From contig NZ_CP022415.1 of the NCBI RefSeq assembly GCF_002222635.1, positions 2,170,001 to 2,234,000 of the forward strand: a DNA stretch of 64,000 nucleotides, given 5' to 3'. The stretch is from Pseudosulfitobacter pseudonitzschiae. GTDB taxonomy: Bacteria; Pseudomonadota; Alphaproteobacteria; Rhodobacterales; Rhodobacteraceae. The notes beneath the pieces are model-generated. The model was not told where the DNA came from. It was given only the letters and a program-made list of their open reading frames with translations, and did not search any database. Below are positions 15,869 through 25,050 of this stretch, one piece after another (the stretch's first letter is position 1; every line of letters starts with the position of its first letter). A program made the position numbers and the translations under genes.

Positions 15869-16300
15869 TTAGTTCACCTTTGATTTGGGCATGAATGGCA
15901 GAGGCATCAACGGCACCCCGTCTTCGATCAGTGCTTTCGCCTCGGCGGGTTTCGCCTCGCCGTAAATCGCGCGTTCAGGTGCATCGCCCAAATGCATGGC
16001 GCGCGCCTCGCGGACAAAATTGCCGCCCACATATGTTGCGTTTTTTTCTACTTCTTTGCGCATTTGTTTCAGCGCCGCCTCAAAGGCCGCCGCCTTGGCA
16101 TTCTCCGGGGCGGCATTCGCCTCGGGTGCGTCGCGGGTGGATGCAACGCGTGGGGCCATCACAGCCTTTTGTACATCAGGGCTGCCGCACTCGACGCAGT
16201 TCAGATGACCTGCGGTGCGCAGAGCGTCAAAAGCTTCTGCTGATTTGAACCAGCTTTCAAAAGCATGGCCCCTGTCACATTTCAAAGCATAGCGGATCAT
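15869..16300 (-). CDS. DUF1178 family protein
   Basis: This 143-residue protein belongs to DUF1178: MIRYALKCDRGHAFESWFKS opens it, and a CVECGS knuckle follows near residue 36, so the N-terminal CDxGH plus CxxC looks like a small zinc ribbon. The middle is Ala/Glu-rich; the C terminus has NFVREARAMHLGDAPERAIY. The ATG at 16300 has GGAG upstream and fits the family start; an open frame extends 13 codons further upstream. Function is unknown. It is coupled to the SDR gene. Confidence 0.88.
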   Translation of the reverse strand: MIRYALKCDRGHAFESWFKSAEAFDALRTAGHLNCVECGSPDVQKAVMAPRVASTRDAPEANAAPENAKAAAFEAALKQMRKEVEKNATYVGGNFVREARAMHLGDAPERAIYGEAKPAEAKALIEDGVPLMPLPFMPKSKVN

Positions 16301-16383
16301 GGTCACTCCAACTCGCAGTGTCACGACTGAGATATACACGGCAGCCGCTGCGTCAAGCGGGCCAACCCGTATCTTACCCCACG

Positions 16384-16857
16384 CTAGCGCAGAACGCGGG
16401 GGGCGAAATCCCTGATGATCTGGGCCAGTTCGGGTTCTTCAACCAGTTGCGCGGCTTTCTTGCGACTCATCCATCGGCGCTTGCGTTCAAGCGCTTCGGG
16501 AAAATCCTTGGACAAGGATTTGACCCGCACCGGATAAACCATTGCCACGCAGGGCAGATTGTCCGCATCGTCGATGGTCTTACTATAGGAAAACAACCCC
16601 ACAGGCCGCCAATCCACCTTGCCCACAACGCCAGCTTCTTCCCATGCTTCGGTCAACGCCGCTTCGCCGGGGGTCTGTCCGTCCATCGGCCATCCCTTGG
16701 GCACGATCCAGCGTCCGGACCCGCGCGATGTTATCAGCAAAATCTGAACTTTGCCATCAACCACACGCCAGCACAGCGCGGCAAACTGCGTGCGCACATC
16801 CGACTTGCGCGCACCGTTTACCGAGATAGGAAGCTGTTTGATCAGGGGGGCGGTCAT
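16384..16857 (-). CDS. NUDIX hydrolase
   Basis: The 157-residue protein has a Nudix box starting at GWPMDGQTPGEAALTEAWEE (about residues 55-74) and ending in AGV. Flanking strands RWIVPKG and LFSYSK resemble the diphosphoinositol-polyphosphate phosphatase/ADP-ribose-type subgroup. It would cleave a nucleoside diphosphate linked to another moiety. It is transcribed away from modA; the region between them (16858-17035) should hold both promoters. Substrate is unknown. Confidence 0.88.
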   Translation of the reverse strand: MTAPLIKQLPISVNGARKSDVRTQFAALCWRVVDGKVQILLITSRGSGRWIVPKGWPMDGQTPGEAALTEAWEEAGVVGKVDWRPVGLFSYSKTIDDADNLPCVAMVYPVRVKSLSKDFPEALERKRRWMSRKKAAQLVEEPELAQIIRDFAPRVLR

Positions 16858-17035
16858 GAAAAACCTCGAATATGGCGTTACATTTACAATGCATTGATTT
16901 CGGACCGATACCAGAGAGTTGCCAAACTTTTACGAATTTTTGGTAGAGTTGTCCGCCTTTCACCACATTCTGGCCCGTCTTTGTTCGAAAGAACAGACTT
17001 GTGGCGGCGCGCCGGTGCGTAAATACTGCGGTGCA

Positions 17036-17773
17036 ATGGGCAAAGCTGCATATAAAATCATGGTCTTGGCCGCTGCGGTGCTGTGTATCGCGGGCGGGCC
17101 TGCACTGGCACGCGACATCACGGTCCTGGCTGCCGCCAGCCTGCGCGGCGCATTGGACGAGGTGGCCGCGCTGTCCAACAACACCGTCGCCATCTCTTAC
17201 GGCGGATCGGGCGCTTTGGCGCGACAAGTGGCACAGGGTGCGCCGGCGGATGTGGTGGTTCTGGCCAATCCGCAATGGATGGACTGGCTGCAAGAGCAGG
17301 GCAGTGTCGCCCCCGAAGCCGCAGCGCCCCTGTTAACCAACACGCTAGTGTTGATCGGCCATAGGGGCCCCACCCTGCCAGAGCCCGATGCCGCCAGCCT
17401 GATGGCCCGCCTGGGCGACGGTCGGCTGGCCATCGGCCAACGCCACGCGGTGCCTGCTGGCATATATGCACGCGCTTGGCTGGAATATGTACACGCTTGG
17501 GAAACTCTTGAGCCGCATCTGGCCGAGGTGGAAAACGTACGCGCTGCACTGGCTCTGGTGGCACGCGGCGATGCGCCCTTGGGTGTGGTCTATGGATCCG
17601 ACGCGCGGGCCGAACCCAAGGTCAGCGTCCTTTGGCAAATCCCTGCTGACCAGCACCCGCCAATCACCTATCCCGCTGCAGCACTGACGCCCGAAGGCGC
17701 ACATTTCATGACCACATTACGCAGCCCCGAGGCCACCGCGATCTTTGCCAGACACGGCTTCGGCCTGCCCTGA
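17036..17773 (+). CDS. modA: Molybdate ABC transporter, periplasmic binding protein
   Basis: At 245 residues it has a signal peptide (IMVLAAAVLCIAGGPALA, cut before RDITVLAAASL) and the ModA ligand-binding strands ASLRGALDEVAA, SYGGSGALARQV and GAPADVVVLANP. Molybdate is captured in the periplasm and handed to ModB. The open frame continues upstream to 16919, but only the ATG at 17036 (or at 17060) leaves a sensible signal peptide; neither has a strong ribosome-binding site. Its stop overlaps the modB start (TGATG). Confidence 0.9.
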   Translation: MGKAAYKIMVLAAAVLCIAGGPALARDITVLAAASLRGALDEVAALSNNTVAISYGGSGALARQVAQGAPADVVVLANPQWMDWLQEQGSVAPEAAAPLLTNTLVLIGHRGPTLPEPDAASLMARLGDGRLAIGQRHAVPAGIYARAWLEYVHAWETLEPHLAEVENVRAALALVARGDAPLGVVYGSDARAEPKVSVLWQIPADQHPPITYPAAALTPEGAHFMTTLRSPEATAIFARHGFGLP

Positions 17774-18459
17774 TGGACGCTGCCGGATACGAAGCGCTGC
17801 GCCTGTCGCTGCTGGTTTCGGGCACCGCAACGCTGCTGGGTCTGCCGCTGGCGTTGGGCTGTGCGTGGCTGCTGGCGCGGCGTAATTTTCGGGGCAAAGA
17901 CCTGCTCAGCGCAGCGATCCACCTTCCTTTGGTGCTGCCCCCCGTCGTCACCGGCTATTTGCTGCTACTTGCCTTTGGCCGCACAGCACCTGTGGGGCGT
18001 TTTTTAGAACAGACGCTGGGACTGGTGCTGGCCTTTCGCTGGACGGGGGCTGTGCTGGCGGCAATGGTCATGGGATTTCCGCTGATGGTGCGCGCCATGC
18101 GGCTGGCCATCGAGGCGGTCGATCCGCGCATCGAGGCCGCAGCCGCCACACTGGGTGCGCCGCGCTATGCGGTCTTTGCCACCATCACCCTGCCACTGAT
18201 CGCACCGGGCGTTCTGGCAGGCACTGTCATGGGCTTTGCCAAAGCACTGGGCGAATTCGGGGCCACCATTACCTTTGTCGCGGCCATCCCCGGCCAGACC
18301 CAAACCCTGCCATCGGCAATCTACAGCTATCTTCAAGTACCCGGAGGTGAGGCCCGCGCCGCACAGTTGACCCTGATTGCCTGCGCCATCGCGGTGGCTG
18401 CGGTGATCGTGTCGGAATGGCTGTCGCGGCGCATCGCGGCAAGGATCGGCGCGGCATGA
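17773..18459 (+). CDS. modB: Molybdate ABC transporter permease
   Basis: A 228-residue membrane protein with about five or six hydrophobic helices and the EAA-type cytoplasmic loop (EAAAATLGAPRYAVFATITL near residue 120), which docks on the ModC ATPase. GEFGATITFVAAIPGQTQTL near 160 is characteristic of ModB. It forms the inner-membrane path for molybdate. Start overlaps modA and the stop overlaps modC (ATGA), the usual tight modABC operon. Confidence 0.93.
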   Translation: MDAAGYEALRLSLLVSGTATLLGLPLALGCAWLLARRNFRGKDLLSAAIHLPLVLPPVVTGYLLLLAFGRTAPVGRFLEQTLGLVLAFRWTGAVLAAMVMGFPLMVRAMRLAIEAVDPRIEAAAATLGAPRYAVFATITLPLIAPGVLAGTVMGFAKALGEFGATITFVAAIPGQTQTLPSAIYSYLQVPGGEARAAQLTLIACAIAVAAVIVSEWLSRRIAARIGAA

Positions 18460-19550
18460 GCCTAAGCGTCAACATCACCCACCACTTTGACGGGTTCACT
18501 TTGAACGCTGCGTTTGATGCACCCGCAGGGGTGACCGCGCTGTTCGGACGCTCTGGTGCTGGCAAAACCACACTTGTGAATGCGGTGGCCGGATTGCTGA
18601 GGCCCGACGCGGGACGCATCACGTTGAAAGAACGCGTACTACTGGACAGCGCGGCCGGCACCTGTTTGCCACCACATAAACGCAGGTTGGGCTATGTCTT
18701 TCAGGACGCCCGACTTTTTCCGCATCTAAGTGTGGCCGCCAATCTGGACTATGGCACACGCTATGCCCCGTCGGACGCCAGCGCGATGTCGCGCGATGAT
18801 ATAATCGACCTTCTGGGCCTAGCCCCGCTGCTGGACCGTCGTCCACGCCACCTGTCCGGCGGCGAGACCCAGCGCGTTGCCATCGGTCGTGCCCTGCTGT
18901 CACGCCCCGAGATGCTGCTGATGGACGAGCCGCTGGCAGCACTTGATGCCACGCGCAAGGCTGACATCCTGCCCTATCTGGAACGGCTCAAGACCGCCTT
19001 CAACCTGCCGATCCTTTATGTCTCGCACGCATTGGACGAGATTTCGCGACTGGCTGATACGCTGGTGTTGCTGTCGGACGGCACCGTGCACAGCGCGGGG
19101 CCGATCCGCACGCTGCTGTCCGATCCGGCCCTTGTACCGCTGCTGGGCGTGCGCGAGGCAGGTGCGGTGATCGACGCCATAGTGACCGAGCATGCAAGTG
19201 ACGGGCTGACCACATTGCGCATCGCGGCGGGCGACATCTATTTGCCGGGTGTTCAGGCCCAAGTGGGCGACAGCGTGCGGGTGCGCATCCGTGCGGGCGA
19301 CGTGATTATTGCACGCGACAGGCCCAGAGGGCTGAGTTCGGTGAACATCCTGCCAGTGACGGTGATGGCAGTGCAGATGGGTGACGGGCCGGGGGCCGCC
19401 ATCGCGCTGGACGCTGCCGGTGATGCGCTGCTGGCACGGATCACCGCGCGGTCGGCGCATGATCTGGGGCTGCGCGTGGGGATGCCCTGTTTCGCGGTGC
19501 TCAAGGCGACGTCGGTGGCGCAGACCTCGATCGGGCAGCACCTGACCTGA
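18456..19550 (+). CDS. modC: Molybdate ABC transporter ATP-binding protein
   Basis: The 364-residue ATPase has Walker A GRSGAGKTT near residue 31, the ABC signature LSGGETQRVAIGRAL near 129 and Walker B LLMDEPLAALD near 152. The C-terminal 75 residues form the Mop/TOBE domain that binds molybdate or tungstate and can gate transport. The ATG at 18456 overlaps the modB stop. No ModE repressor gene is adjacent. It ends three bases before the convergent ecsC-like gene, with no hairpin terminator seen between them. Confidence 0.94.
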   Translation: MSLSVNITHHFDGFTLNAAFDAPAGVTALFGRSGAGKTTLVNAVAGLLRPDAGRITLKERVLLDSAAGTCLPPHKRRLGYVFQDARLFPHLSVAANLDYGTRYAPSDASAMSRDDIIDLLGLAPLLDRRPRHLSGGETQRVAIGRALLSRPEMLLMDEPLAALDATRKADILPYLERLKTAFNLPILYVSHALDEISRLADTLVLLSDGTVHSAGPIRTLLSDPALVPLLGVREAGAVIDAIVTEHASDGLTTLRIAAGDIYLPGVQAQVGDSVRVRIRAGDVIIARDRPRGLSSVNILPVTVMAVQMGDGPGAAIALDAAGDALLARITARSAHDLGLRVGMPCFAVLKATSVAQTSIGQHLT

Positions 19551-19553
19551 CGT

Positions 19554-20336
19554 TCAAATCTTGATGCCCTTGCCCCGTTCCAGACGGGTTTTCAGCTTTG
19601 CCACCAGCACTTCGCGCGGGGTGTCCGCGTCAATCGCCAGCCTGCGCAGCGAGAAATGGATATGGGCCATTTCGGCGTAGTAGCTGGTATAGGCATAGTT
19701 TACCGCAGCGCCCGCGACAGCGCCCAGCACTGGCACCGTTTGCGCCGCCAGCTTTTGTCCCAGCACCGCCGCCAGCTTGGGTGCGACCCGCGCCACCAGC
19801 GACTGCATCGCGGCCCCGCTCAGGGCGACCCGCGCAGACAGAAACCCCAGATCGGCGCCGTCATCCTCTGACAGCGGTCCCGCAGCGGCAAAGACCTGCA
19901 CACAATCAAAACGCACATTCTCGGCGCTGGTGTCGAAGCCCAGCGCATGGGCTTCGCCTTCGATGACGCGCAGCAACAGCGTTGTGGTCACCGGCAGTTC
20001 GGCCAGTGCCGTGGGCAGACCACCAAAACCGCCCGCGGCACCCATCGCCGCACTGACCGTGCGGTTCACCCATGTGGTTTGATCCTTGACCACCTTGCGC
20101 GAGCCGCTGGCGGCCTTCATCGCCTGAGTCAGCGCCATGACAGTGGCCCCTTCCAGACGCTGGCGGACATCGCCGGGCAATCGGGTCAGCAATCCGTCCG
20201 CCCGTGCGCCGAACGCGTTCAGCAAATCAATACCCAAGCCGCCTGCCTTGCGATAGCGCGCGGCAAGACGGTCCAGTTCGGCGTCCAGATCCAGCACAGC
20301 CAGTCCGGTGTTTTCAGGCAAGGTCACTTCGCTCAT
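19554..20336 (-). CDS. EcsC family protein
   Basis: A 260-residue protein resembling the EcsC family, whose member in Bacillus lies beside the Ecs ABC transporter. Glycine/alanine-rich amphipathic helices (AAMGAAGGFGGLPTALAELP near residue 100, VPVLGAVAGAAVNYAYTSYY near 205) suggest membrane association. The biochemical role of the family is not known. The ATG at 20336 is chosen for its AGGAGG site; the open frame extends 14 codons further. It converges on modC. Confidence 0.8.
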   Translation of the reverse strand: MSEVTLPENTGLAVLDLDAELDRLAARYRKAGGLGIDLLNAFGARADGLLTRLPGDVRQRLEGATVMALTQAMKAASGSRKVVKDQTTWVNRTVSAAMGAAGGFGGLPTALAELPVTTTLLLRVIEGEAHALGFDTSAENVRFDCVQVFAAAGPLSEDDGADLGFLSARVALSGAAMQSLVARVAPKLAAVLGQKLAAQTVPVLGAVAGAAVNYAYTSYYAEMAHIHFSLRRLAIDADTPREVLVAKLKTRLERGKGIKI

Positions 20337-20394
20337 GTCCAGTCCTCCTGCACTGATAAATCGTGGCAGACCGTACAAAAATCAATGCTGCACG

Positions 20395-20889
20395 TCAGGC
20401 GACAGCGTCCCAGCGCGCTACATCGCCCTGAACGCCGTCCCATGCCCCCGCAACCAATGCGCGGCCCAGCACCCTGTCGGGATTAGTGGGTGGCGGCATT
20501 ACAACATGGTCCAGCCGCGCAAAGCCAAAGCGCTGGTAATAGGGCGCATCGCCCACCAGCATCACCCGCTCCCAACCCATTTCAGCGGCCACTTGCAATG
20601 ACACATACATCAACAATCCGCCCAAGCCCTCGCCTTGCCGTGTCGGGTGTACGGCCACCGGCCCCAGCAGCAGCGCCTGCGCACCGCCCACCCGCACCGG
20701 CCAATAGCGGATTGCGCCGCCCAGAATACCGTCGCGGTCCCGTGCCACATGGCTCAGGCCGCTAACCGGCGGAATACCGTCGCGCAAGCGGTAGGATGAC
20801 AACGCCTCGCGCCCCGGCGCAAAGCACAGGTCGTACAAGGCTTCGACTTCCCACCAGTCATCGCGGGTTTCGGGCGTCAGGGCGTACAT
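20395..20889 (-). CDS. GNAT-family N-acetyltransferase
   Basis: The 164-residue protein has the acetyl-CoA loop VAVHPTRQGEGLGGLLM near residue 77 and a LVGDAPYYQRFGF segment near 108, the pattern of YhbS-like GNAT enzymes. It transfers an acetyl group to an unidentified amine. It is divergent from the flavin reductase gene to the right and upstream of the ecsC-like gene, with 58 bases between. Confidence 0.87.
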   Translation of the reverse strand: MYALTPETRDDWWEVEALYDLCFAPGREALSSYRLRDGIPPVSGLSHVARDRDGILGGAIRYWPVRVGGAQALLLGPVAVHPTRQGEGLGGLLMYVSLQVAAEMGWERVMLVGDAPYYQRFGFARLDHVVMPPPTNPDRVLGRALVAGAWDGVQGDVARWDAVA

Positions 20890-20979
20890 TGGCGGCAGGT
20901 CTTACTCAGGTGGTTCCGGCTGGCTTTTGCCCTATCATGCGGCTAACCCTTTGCCAAACCCCACTGAAAGGTCATACCC

Positions 20980-21585
20980 ATGTTTTACCGCCCCGCCGAT
21001 GGACACCCGTTGCCGCACAACCCGTTTAACGCCATCGTCACCCCTCGCCCCATTGGTTGGATTTCGACACAAGACGTAGACGGCGTGCCCAATCTGGCAC
21101 CTTATTCCTTTTTCAACGGCGTGGCTTATGTGCCGCCGCAGGTCATGTTCGCATCGACCGGCGTAAAGGACGATCAGGACAACACCAAAGACAGCGTCGC
21201 CAACATACGCGCCACCGGCGTGTTTTGCGTCAACATCGTCGAAGCTGCGGCGCGTGACGCGATGAACGCCTCTTCGGCGACATTTCCCAAAGGCACCGAC
21301 GAATTCGCCAAGGCAGGCATCACCGCCGCGCGCTGCGAAACCATCGATTGCCCCCGCGTCGACGGCACACCTGCCGCACTGGAATGCAGACTCACCCAGA
21401 TCGTGCAGATCGAAGGCGCGTCCAACTACGTCGTCTTTGGCGAGGTCACAGGCGTCCACATGCGCGACGACACGATAGTGGACGGACGGTTTGACATTAC
21501 CACCTACCAACCGCTGTCGCGCCTTGGATACCGTGACTATACCGTGGTCAAGGATCTATTTGAACTGACGCGACCCGACGACTGA
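20980..21585 (+). CDS. Flavin reductase-like (FMN-binding split-barrel) protein
   Basis: This 201-residue protein has the flavin-reductase domain: TPRPIGWISTQDVDGVPNLA near residue 21, PYSFFNGVAYVPPQVMFAS near 41 and VFCVNIVEAA near 82. Such proteins bind FMN in a split barrel and reduce flavin or serve as flavin-dependent oxidoreductases. The start follows AAAGGTCATACCC. A dispersed hairpin repeat lies downstream. No partner monooxygenase is adjacent, so the physiological role is open. Confidence 0.87.
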   Translation: MFYRPADGHPLPHNPFNAIVTPRPIGWISTQDVDGVPNLAPYSFFNGVAYVPPQVMFASTGVKDDQDNTKDSVANIRATGVFCVNIVEAAARDAMNASSATFPKGTDEFAKAGITAARCETIDCPRVDGTPAALECRLTQIVQIEGASNYVVFGEVTGVHMRDDTIVDGRFDITTYQPLSRLGYRDYTVVKDLFELTRPDD

Positions 21586-21629
21586 TCCGGGCGGCAGGAC
21601 GCTCCGCCCCCCATCCCTCTCGCCGCGCT

Positions 21630-21697
21630 TCTTTTGGCTCTAATATATCCTCGGGGGACGGCGCGTCAGCGCCGGGGGGCAGACAGCCCCCGGACCA
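21630..21697 (+). repeat. Dispersed intergenic hairpin repeat, copy A
   Basis: A TTCTTTTGG...TAATATATCCTCGGGGG leader is followed by the hairpin GGCGC-GTCA-GCGCC (21660-21673) and a G-run/C-run hairpin GGGGGC-AGACA-GCCCCC. Related arrangements occur at 24979-25040, 56044-56101 and 61134-61203. It lies between the flavin reductase gene and mtnP and may act as a terminator. Confidence 0.65.
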
Positions 21698-21789
21698 CGC
21701 CTGCGTCAGCACCGTCAACATCCACCTTGCGGGCCACGCCCCAGACGTTAGGCTTGCCGCGACACACCACCCACGAAAAGGCGCCTCTC

Positions 21790-22665
21790 ATGACACCCAC
21801 CCGCATCGCCGTGATCGGCGGCTCTGGCATCTATGACATCGACGGGCTGGAAGGCGCCAAATGGGTGCAGGTCGCCACCCCTTGGGGCAAGCCGTCGGAC
21901 CAGATTCTGACCGGCACGCTGGACGGCGTCGAAATGGCGTTTCTGCCCCGTCACGGACGCGGGCATGTGCACACGCCGACATCGGTGCCCTACCGCGCCA
22001 ATATCGACGCGCTGAAACGCATCGGCTGCACCGATGTGATCAGCGTCTCGGCCTGCGGATCGTTCCGCGAGGAAATGGCACCGGGCGATTTCGTTATCGT
22101 CGACCAGTTCATCGACCGCACCGTGAACCGTGAAAAGACGTTCTTCGGCACCGGCTGCGTGGCCCACGTCAGCGTCGCGCACCCCACCTGTCCGCGCCTG
22201 TCCGACGCTTGCGAAACCGCAGCACGCGATGCCGGCATCAACGTGCACCGCGGCGGCACCTATCTGGCGATGGAGGGCCCGCAATTCTCGACCTTGGCCG
22301 AAAGCCGGATGTACCGCGAAAGCTGGGGCGCAGACGTGATCGGCATGACCAACATGCCCGAAGCGAAACTCGCCCGCGAGGCCGAGTTGTGCTATGCCTC
22401 GGTGGCGATGATCACCGATTATGACAGCTGGCACCCCGATCACGGCGAAGTGGATGTGACCCAGATCATCGCCACCCTGACCGGCAACGCCGACAAGGGT
22501 CGCAATCTGGTTGCACGACTCCCTGCCTTGCTGGGGTCTGAACGTACACCGTGCCCGCACGGCTGTGATCGTGCGTTGGAATACGCCGTCATGACAGCAC
22601 CCGAGGCCCGAGATCCCGAATTGGTGGCAAAACTGGGTGCGGTCGCAGGTCGCGTTCTGGCGTAA
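21790..22665 (+). CDS. mtnP: S-methyl-5'-thioadenosine phosphorylase
   Basis: The 291-residue enzyme cleaves methylthioadenosine with phosphate to adenine and methylthioribose 1-phosphate. Family motifs are plain: GGSGIYDIDGLE at residue 9, LPRHGRGHVHTPTSVPYRAN near 54, MEGPQFSTLAESRMYR near 160 and MITDYDSWH near 205. The ATG at 21790 has AAAGG upstream; the open frame extends 52 codons further through the repeat and is not used. The adenine released is the substrate of apt, encoded 1.8 kb downstream on the same strand. Confidence 0.95.
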   Translation: MTPTRIAVIGGSGIYDIDGLEGAKWVQVATPWGKPSDQILTGTLDGVEMAFLPRHGRGHVHTPTSVPYRANIDALKRIGCTDVISVSACGSFREEMAPGDFVIVDQFIDRTVNREKTFFGTGCVAHVSVAHPTCPRLSDACETAARDAGINVHRGGTYLAMEGPQFSTLAESRMYRESWGADVIGMTNMPEAKLAREAELCYASVAMITDYDSWHPDHGEVDVTQIIATLTGNADKGRNLVARLPALLGSERTPCPHGCDRALEYAVMTAPEARDPELVAKLGAVAGRVLA

Positions 22666-22688
22666 GTCCCGCAACAAAGGTCTGCCCT

Positions 22689-23945
22689 ATGCGCCGACAC
22701 GTCCTGATCCTTGGCGCCGACGGATTTATTGGCCGCCACATCGCCTTTGCTGCGCGCCGCGCAGGCTGGCAGGTGACAGCCCATGCCCGCAATCCAAAGG
22801 CGCTGGGCCGCATGGGTTTTACCACGCTGCGGGCAGACTTGTGCGATCCGGCCACCCACGATCCCGCGTTCTGGAAACCCGCGTTGGCGGAGGGCGTCCA
22901 CGTCATCAACGCGGCCGGATTGCTGAGCGGGCCCGACGCCGACATGCACGCCGTGCACGTGGCGGCCCCGGCGGCGGTCTATGCAGCACTTGCGCAAGGC
23001 GCCCGCGGTGTTCTGGTATCGGCCATCGGCATCGAGGCCGACACCCCCTTTGCCCGTCATCGGCGCGACGGCGAGACAGCGGCCCCCGGCACCGTCACCA
23101 TCCTGCGCCCCGGTCTGATTCTAGGCCACACCTCTTACGGTGGCTCGTCGCTGGCCCGTGCGCTGGCAGCACTTCCCCTTGTCACACCCGTGGTGGGCAG
23201 AGGCGACCAGCCCTTCAATCCGATCCACACCGATGATCTGGCCGCCATCGCGCTGCACAGTCTGGAACAGCCCCCCGCCACTGGTCCGCATGTAGTGGGC
23301 GGCCCCGAAACCGTGACCCAAAAGCAAATGCTACAAGCAATGCGCGGCTGGATGGGCCTGCGCCCGGCATTGACGGTGCCCCTGCCCCGCCCGCTGGCCC
23401 GCGTGCTGGGCACGCTGGGCGATGCCATGCGTCTTGGCCCGATCTCGCGGGTCGCCGTCGACCAACTGTCGCACGGTGTCCACGCCCCCCACGCCCTGCC
23501 GGACGGACCACAGCCGCGCGCTTTCACCGCTATCCTGCACGCTCAGCCCAGCGGCACCCAAGATCTGTGGCACGCACGCCTGTATCTGATGCGGCCCCTG
23601 TTGCGGCTGGTGCTGGCGTTCTTGTGGCTGGCTTCGGGGGTGCTGGGCCTGACCCTGCCTGCCGCTGATTTTCTGCCGCTGGTGTCAGACACGCTGCCCG
23701 ACACGCTGCTGATCGTAATGGCGCGGGCGGGTGGCATTGCCGACCTCGGCATTGCCGCCGCCCTGTTGCGCGGATGGCGCCCGCGCCTGATGGCAGGTGT
23801 ACAACTGTTCATGATCGCCACCTATACCATCGCGTTCACCGCACTGAATCCGGCGTTGTGGTTGCTCCCGCTAGGCGGGCTGCTTAAGAACGTCCCGCTG
23901 CTGGCCCTGATCGCCATCACCGCCATTTTGGAAAGAGAACGCTGA
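22689..23945 (+). CDS. NAD(P)-binding epimerase-like protein fused to a DoxX-like membrane domain
   Basis: This 418-residue fusion has an N-terminal Rossmann domain (LGADGFIGRHIAFAA at residue 8, extended-SDR/NmrA type, to about 290) and a C-terminal block of four hydrophobic helices (about 300-415) like the DoxX-like domain often attached to such proteins. The soluble half resembles NADH-ubiquinone oxidoreductase 39-kDa-like SDRs. The biochemical role is not known. It sits 24 bases after mtnP, and its stop overlaps the next gene (TGATG), so mtnP through apt may be one transcript. Confidence 0.82.
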   Translation: MRRHVLILGADGFIGRHIAFAARRAGWQVTAHARNPKALGRMGFTTLRADLCDPATHDPAFWKPALAEGVHVINAAGLLSGPDADMHAVHVAAPAAVYAALAQGARGVLVSAIGIEADTPFARHRRDGETAAPGTVTILRPGLILGHTSYGGSSLARALAALPLVTPVVGRGDQPFNPIHTDDLAAIALHSLEQPPATGPHVVGGPETVTQKQMLQAMRGWMGLRPALTVPLPRPLARVLGTLGDAMRLGPISRVAVDQLSHGVHAPHALPDGPQPRAFTAILHAQPSGTQDLWHARLYLMRPLLRLVLAFLWLASGVLGLTLPAADFLPLVSDTLPDTLLIVMARAGGIADLGIAAALLRGWRPRLMAGVQLFMIATYTIAFTALNPALWLLPLGGLLKNVPLLALIAITAILERER

Positions 23946-24409
23946 TGGACGCCTATCTGACAGCCAAATGGCTGCACATCCTGTCGTCCACCGTCCTGTT
24001 CGGAACGGGAATAGGCACCGCGTTCCAGATGGTCTGGGCCATGCGCAGCAACAATCCCGCAATCATCCACCGCACCGCCTCGGGCGTGGTGGTGGCCGAC
24101 TGGCTGTTCACCACGCCCGCAGGGCTGATCCAGCCCGCCACCGGCCTGTGGTTGATCCACCTGCAAGGCTATCCGCTGACCGAGCCGTGGTTGCTGCTGA
24201 CCTATACACTTTATGCCGTGGCCTTCGTTGCATGGGTGCCCGTGGTCGGCCTGCAAATCCGCATCCGCAACCTGACGGCCAAGGCCACATCCGTCCCCGC
24301 CGCAGCCCGTCGCGCCTTTCGCATCTGGTTTGCCCTTGGCTGGCCTGCCTTCCTTGCGCTGGTCGCTATCTTCTGGCTTATGGTCCACAGACCGCCACTC
24401 TGGGGCTGA
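23945..24409 (+). CDS. DUF2269 family membrane protein
   Basis: A 154-residue protein with four predicted helices: WLHILSSTVLFGTGIGTAFQ near residue 9, a second near 45-65, a third near 80-105 and a last one near 125-148. The KWLHILSSTVLFGTG start is typical of DUF2269. Function is unknown; the family often pairs with DoxX-like or SDR proteins, as here, where its start overlaps the preceding stop. Apt follows 31 bases downstream. Confidence 0.84.
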   Translation: MDAYLTAKWLHILSSTVLFGTGIGTAFQMVWAMRSNNPAIIHRTASGVVVADWLFTTPAGLIQPATGLWLIHLQGYPLTEPWLLLTYTLYAVAFVAWVPVVGLQIRIRNLTAKATSVPAAARRAFRIWFALGWPAFLALVAIFWLMVHRPPLWG

Positions 24410-24440
24410 CCGCGCGCGTCCCTGAAATCCGGAAATCTCT

Positions 24441-24971
24441 ATGAAAACTGTCCAAGATTACATACGCACCATCCCCGACTTTCCGCACGAGGGGATCATG
24501 TTCCGTGATGTGACCACGCTGTTCGCTGACGCGCGCGGCTTTCGTATGGCTATCGACCAGATGCTGCACCCCTACGCGGGCTTGCAAATCGACAAGGTCG
24601 TGGGGCTAGAGGCGCGCGGCTTTATTCTTGGCGGTGCCATCGCGCACCAACTGTCCAAAGGATTTGTGCCGATCCGCAAAAAGGGCAAGCTGCCCGGTGC
24701 CACGATCGCCCAGGCCTACACGTTGGAGTACGGCGAGGCCGTGGTCGAAATTCACGATGACGCCATTCAGGCGGGCGAAACCATACTGGTGGTTGATGAC
24801 CTGCTGGCAACCGGCGGCACCGCCCAGGCCGGCATCAAGCTGATCGAACGTCTGGGCGGCAAGATCGCCTCGTGCAGCTTTATCATTGATCTGCCCGATC
24901 TAGGTGGCCGCGCCAGACTTGAAGGGATGGGCATGGATGTGCAGGCCCTGTGCGCCTACGCGGGCGATTGA
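24441..24971 (+). CDS. apt: Adenine phosphoribosyltransferase
   Basis: At 176 residues this is a full-length Apt. [20 protein letters not shown] opens it, [13 protein letters not shown] lies near residue 55, and the PRPP-binding loop [12 protein letters not shown] is near 115. It converts adenine plus PRPP to AMP in the cytosol. Together with mtnP upstream it completes salvage of the adenine moiety of methylthioadenosine. A dispersed hairpin repeat follows before the convergent oxidoreductase gene. Confidence 0.96.
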   Translation: MKTVQDYIRTIPDFPHEGIMFRDVTTLFADARGFRMAIDQMLHPYAGLQIDKVVGLEARGFILGGAIAHQLSKGFVPIRKKGKLPGATIAQAYTLEYGEAVVEIHDDAIQAGETILVVDDLLATGGTAQAGIKLIERLGGKIASCSFIIDLPDLGGRARLEGMGMDVQALCAYAGD

Positions 24972-24978
24972 ACCGCTG

Positions 24979-25040
24979 CTTCATCTTGCCAGATAAACTC
25001 CGGGGTGAGGCGCGCCAGCGCCGAGGGGCAGCGCCCCTTC
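24979..25040 (+). repeat. Dispersed intergenic hairpin repeat, copy B
   Basis: CTTCATCTTGCCAGATAAAC then TCCGGGG leads into GGCGC-GCCA-GCGCC and AGGGGC-AGC-GCCCCT hairpins. The leader is shared almost exactly with copy C (56044-56101). It lies between the convergent apt gene and the FAD oxidoreductase gene, where it could terminate both. Confidence 0.65.
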
Positions 25041-25050
25041 CTTTGCCCCA

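Noticed and set aside
16858-17035. A molybdenum-cofactor riboswitch or ModE site upstream of modA
   Set aside because: I looked for a structured leader or a clear ModE-type palindrome and found neither.
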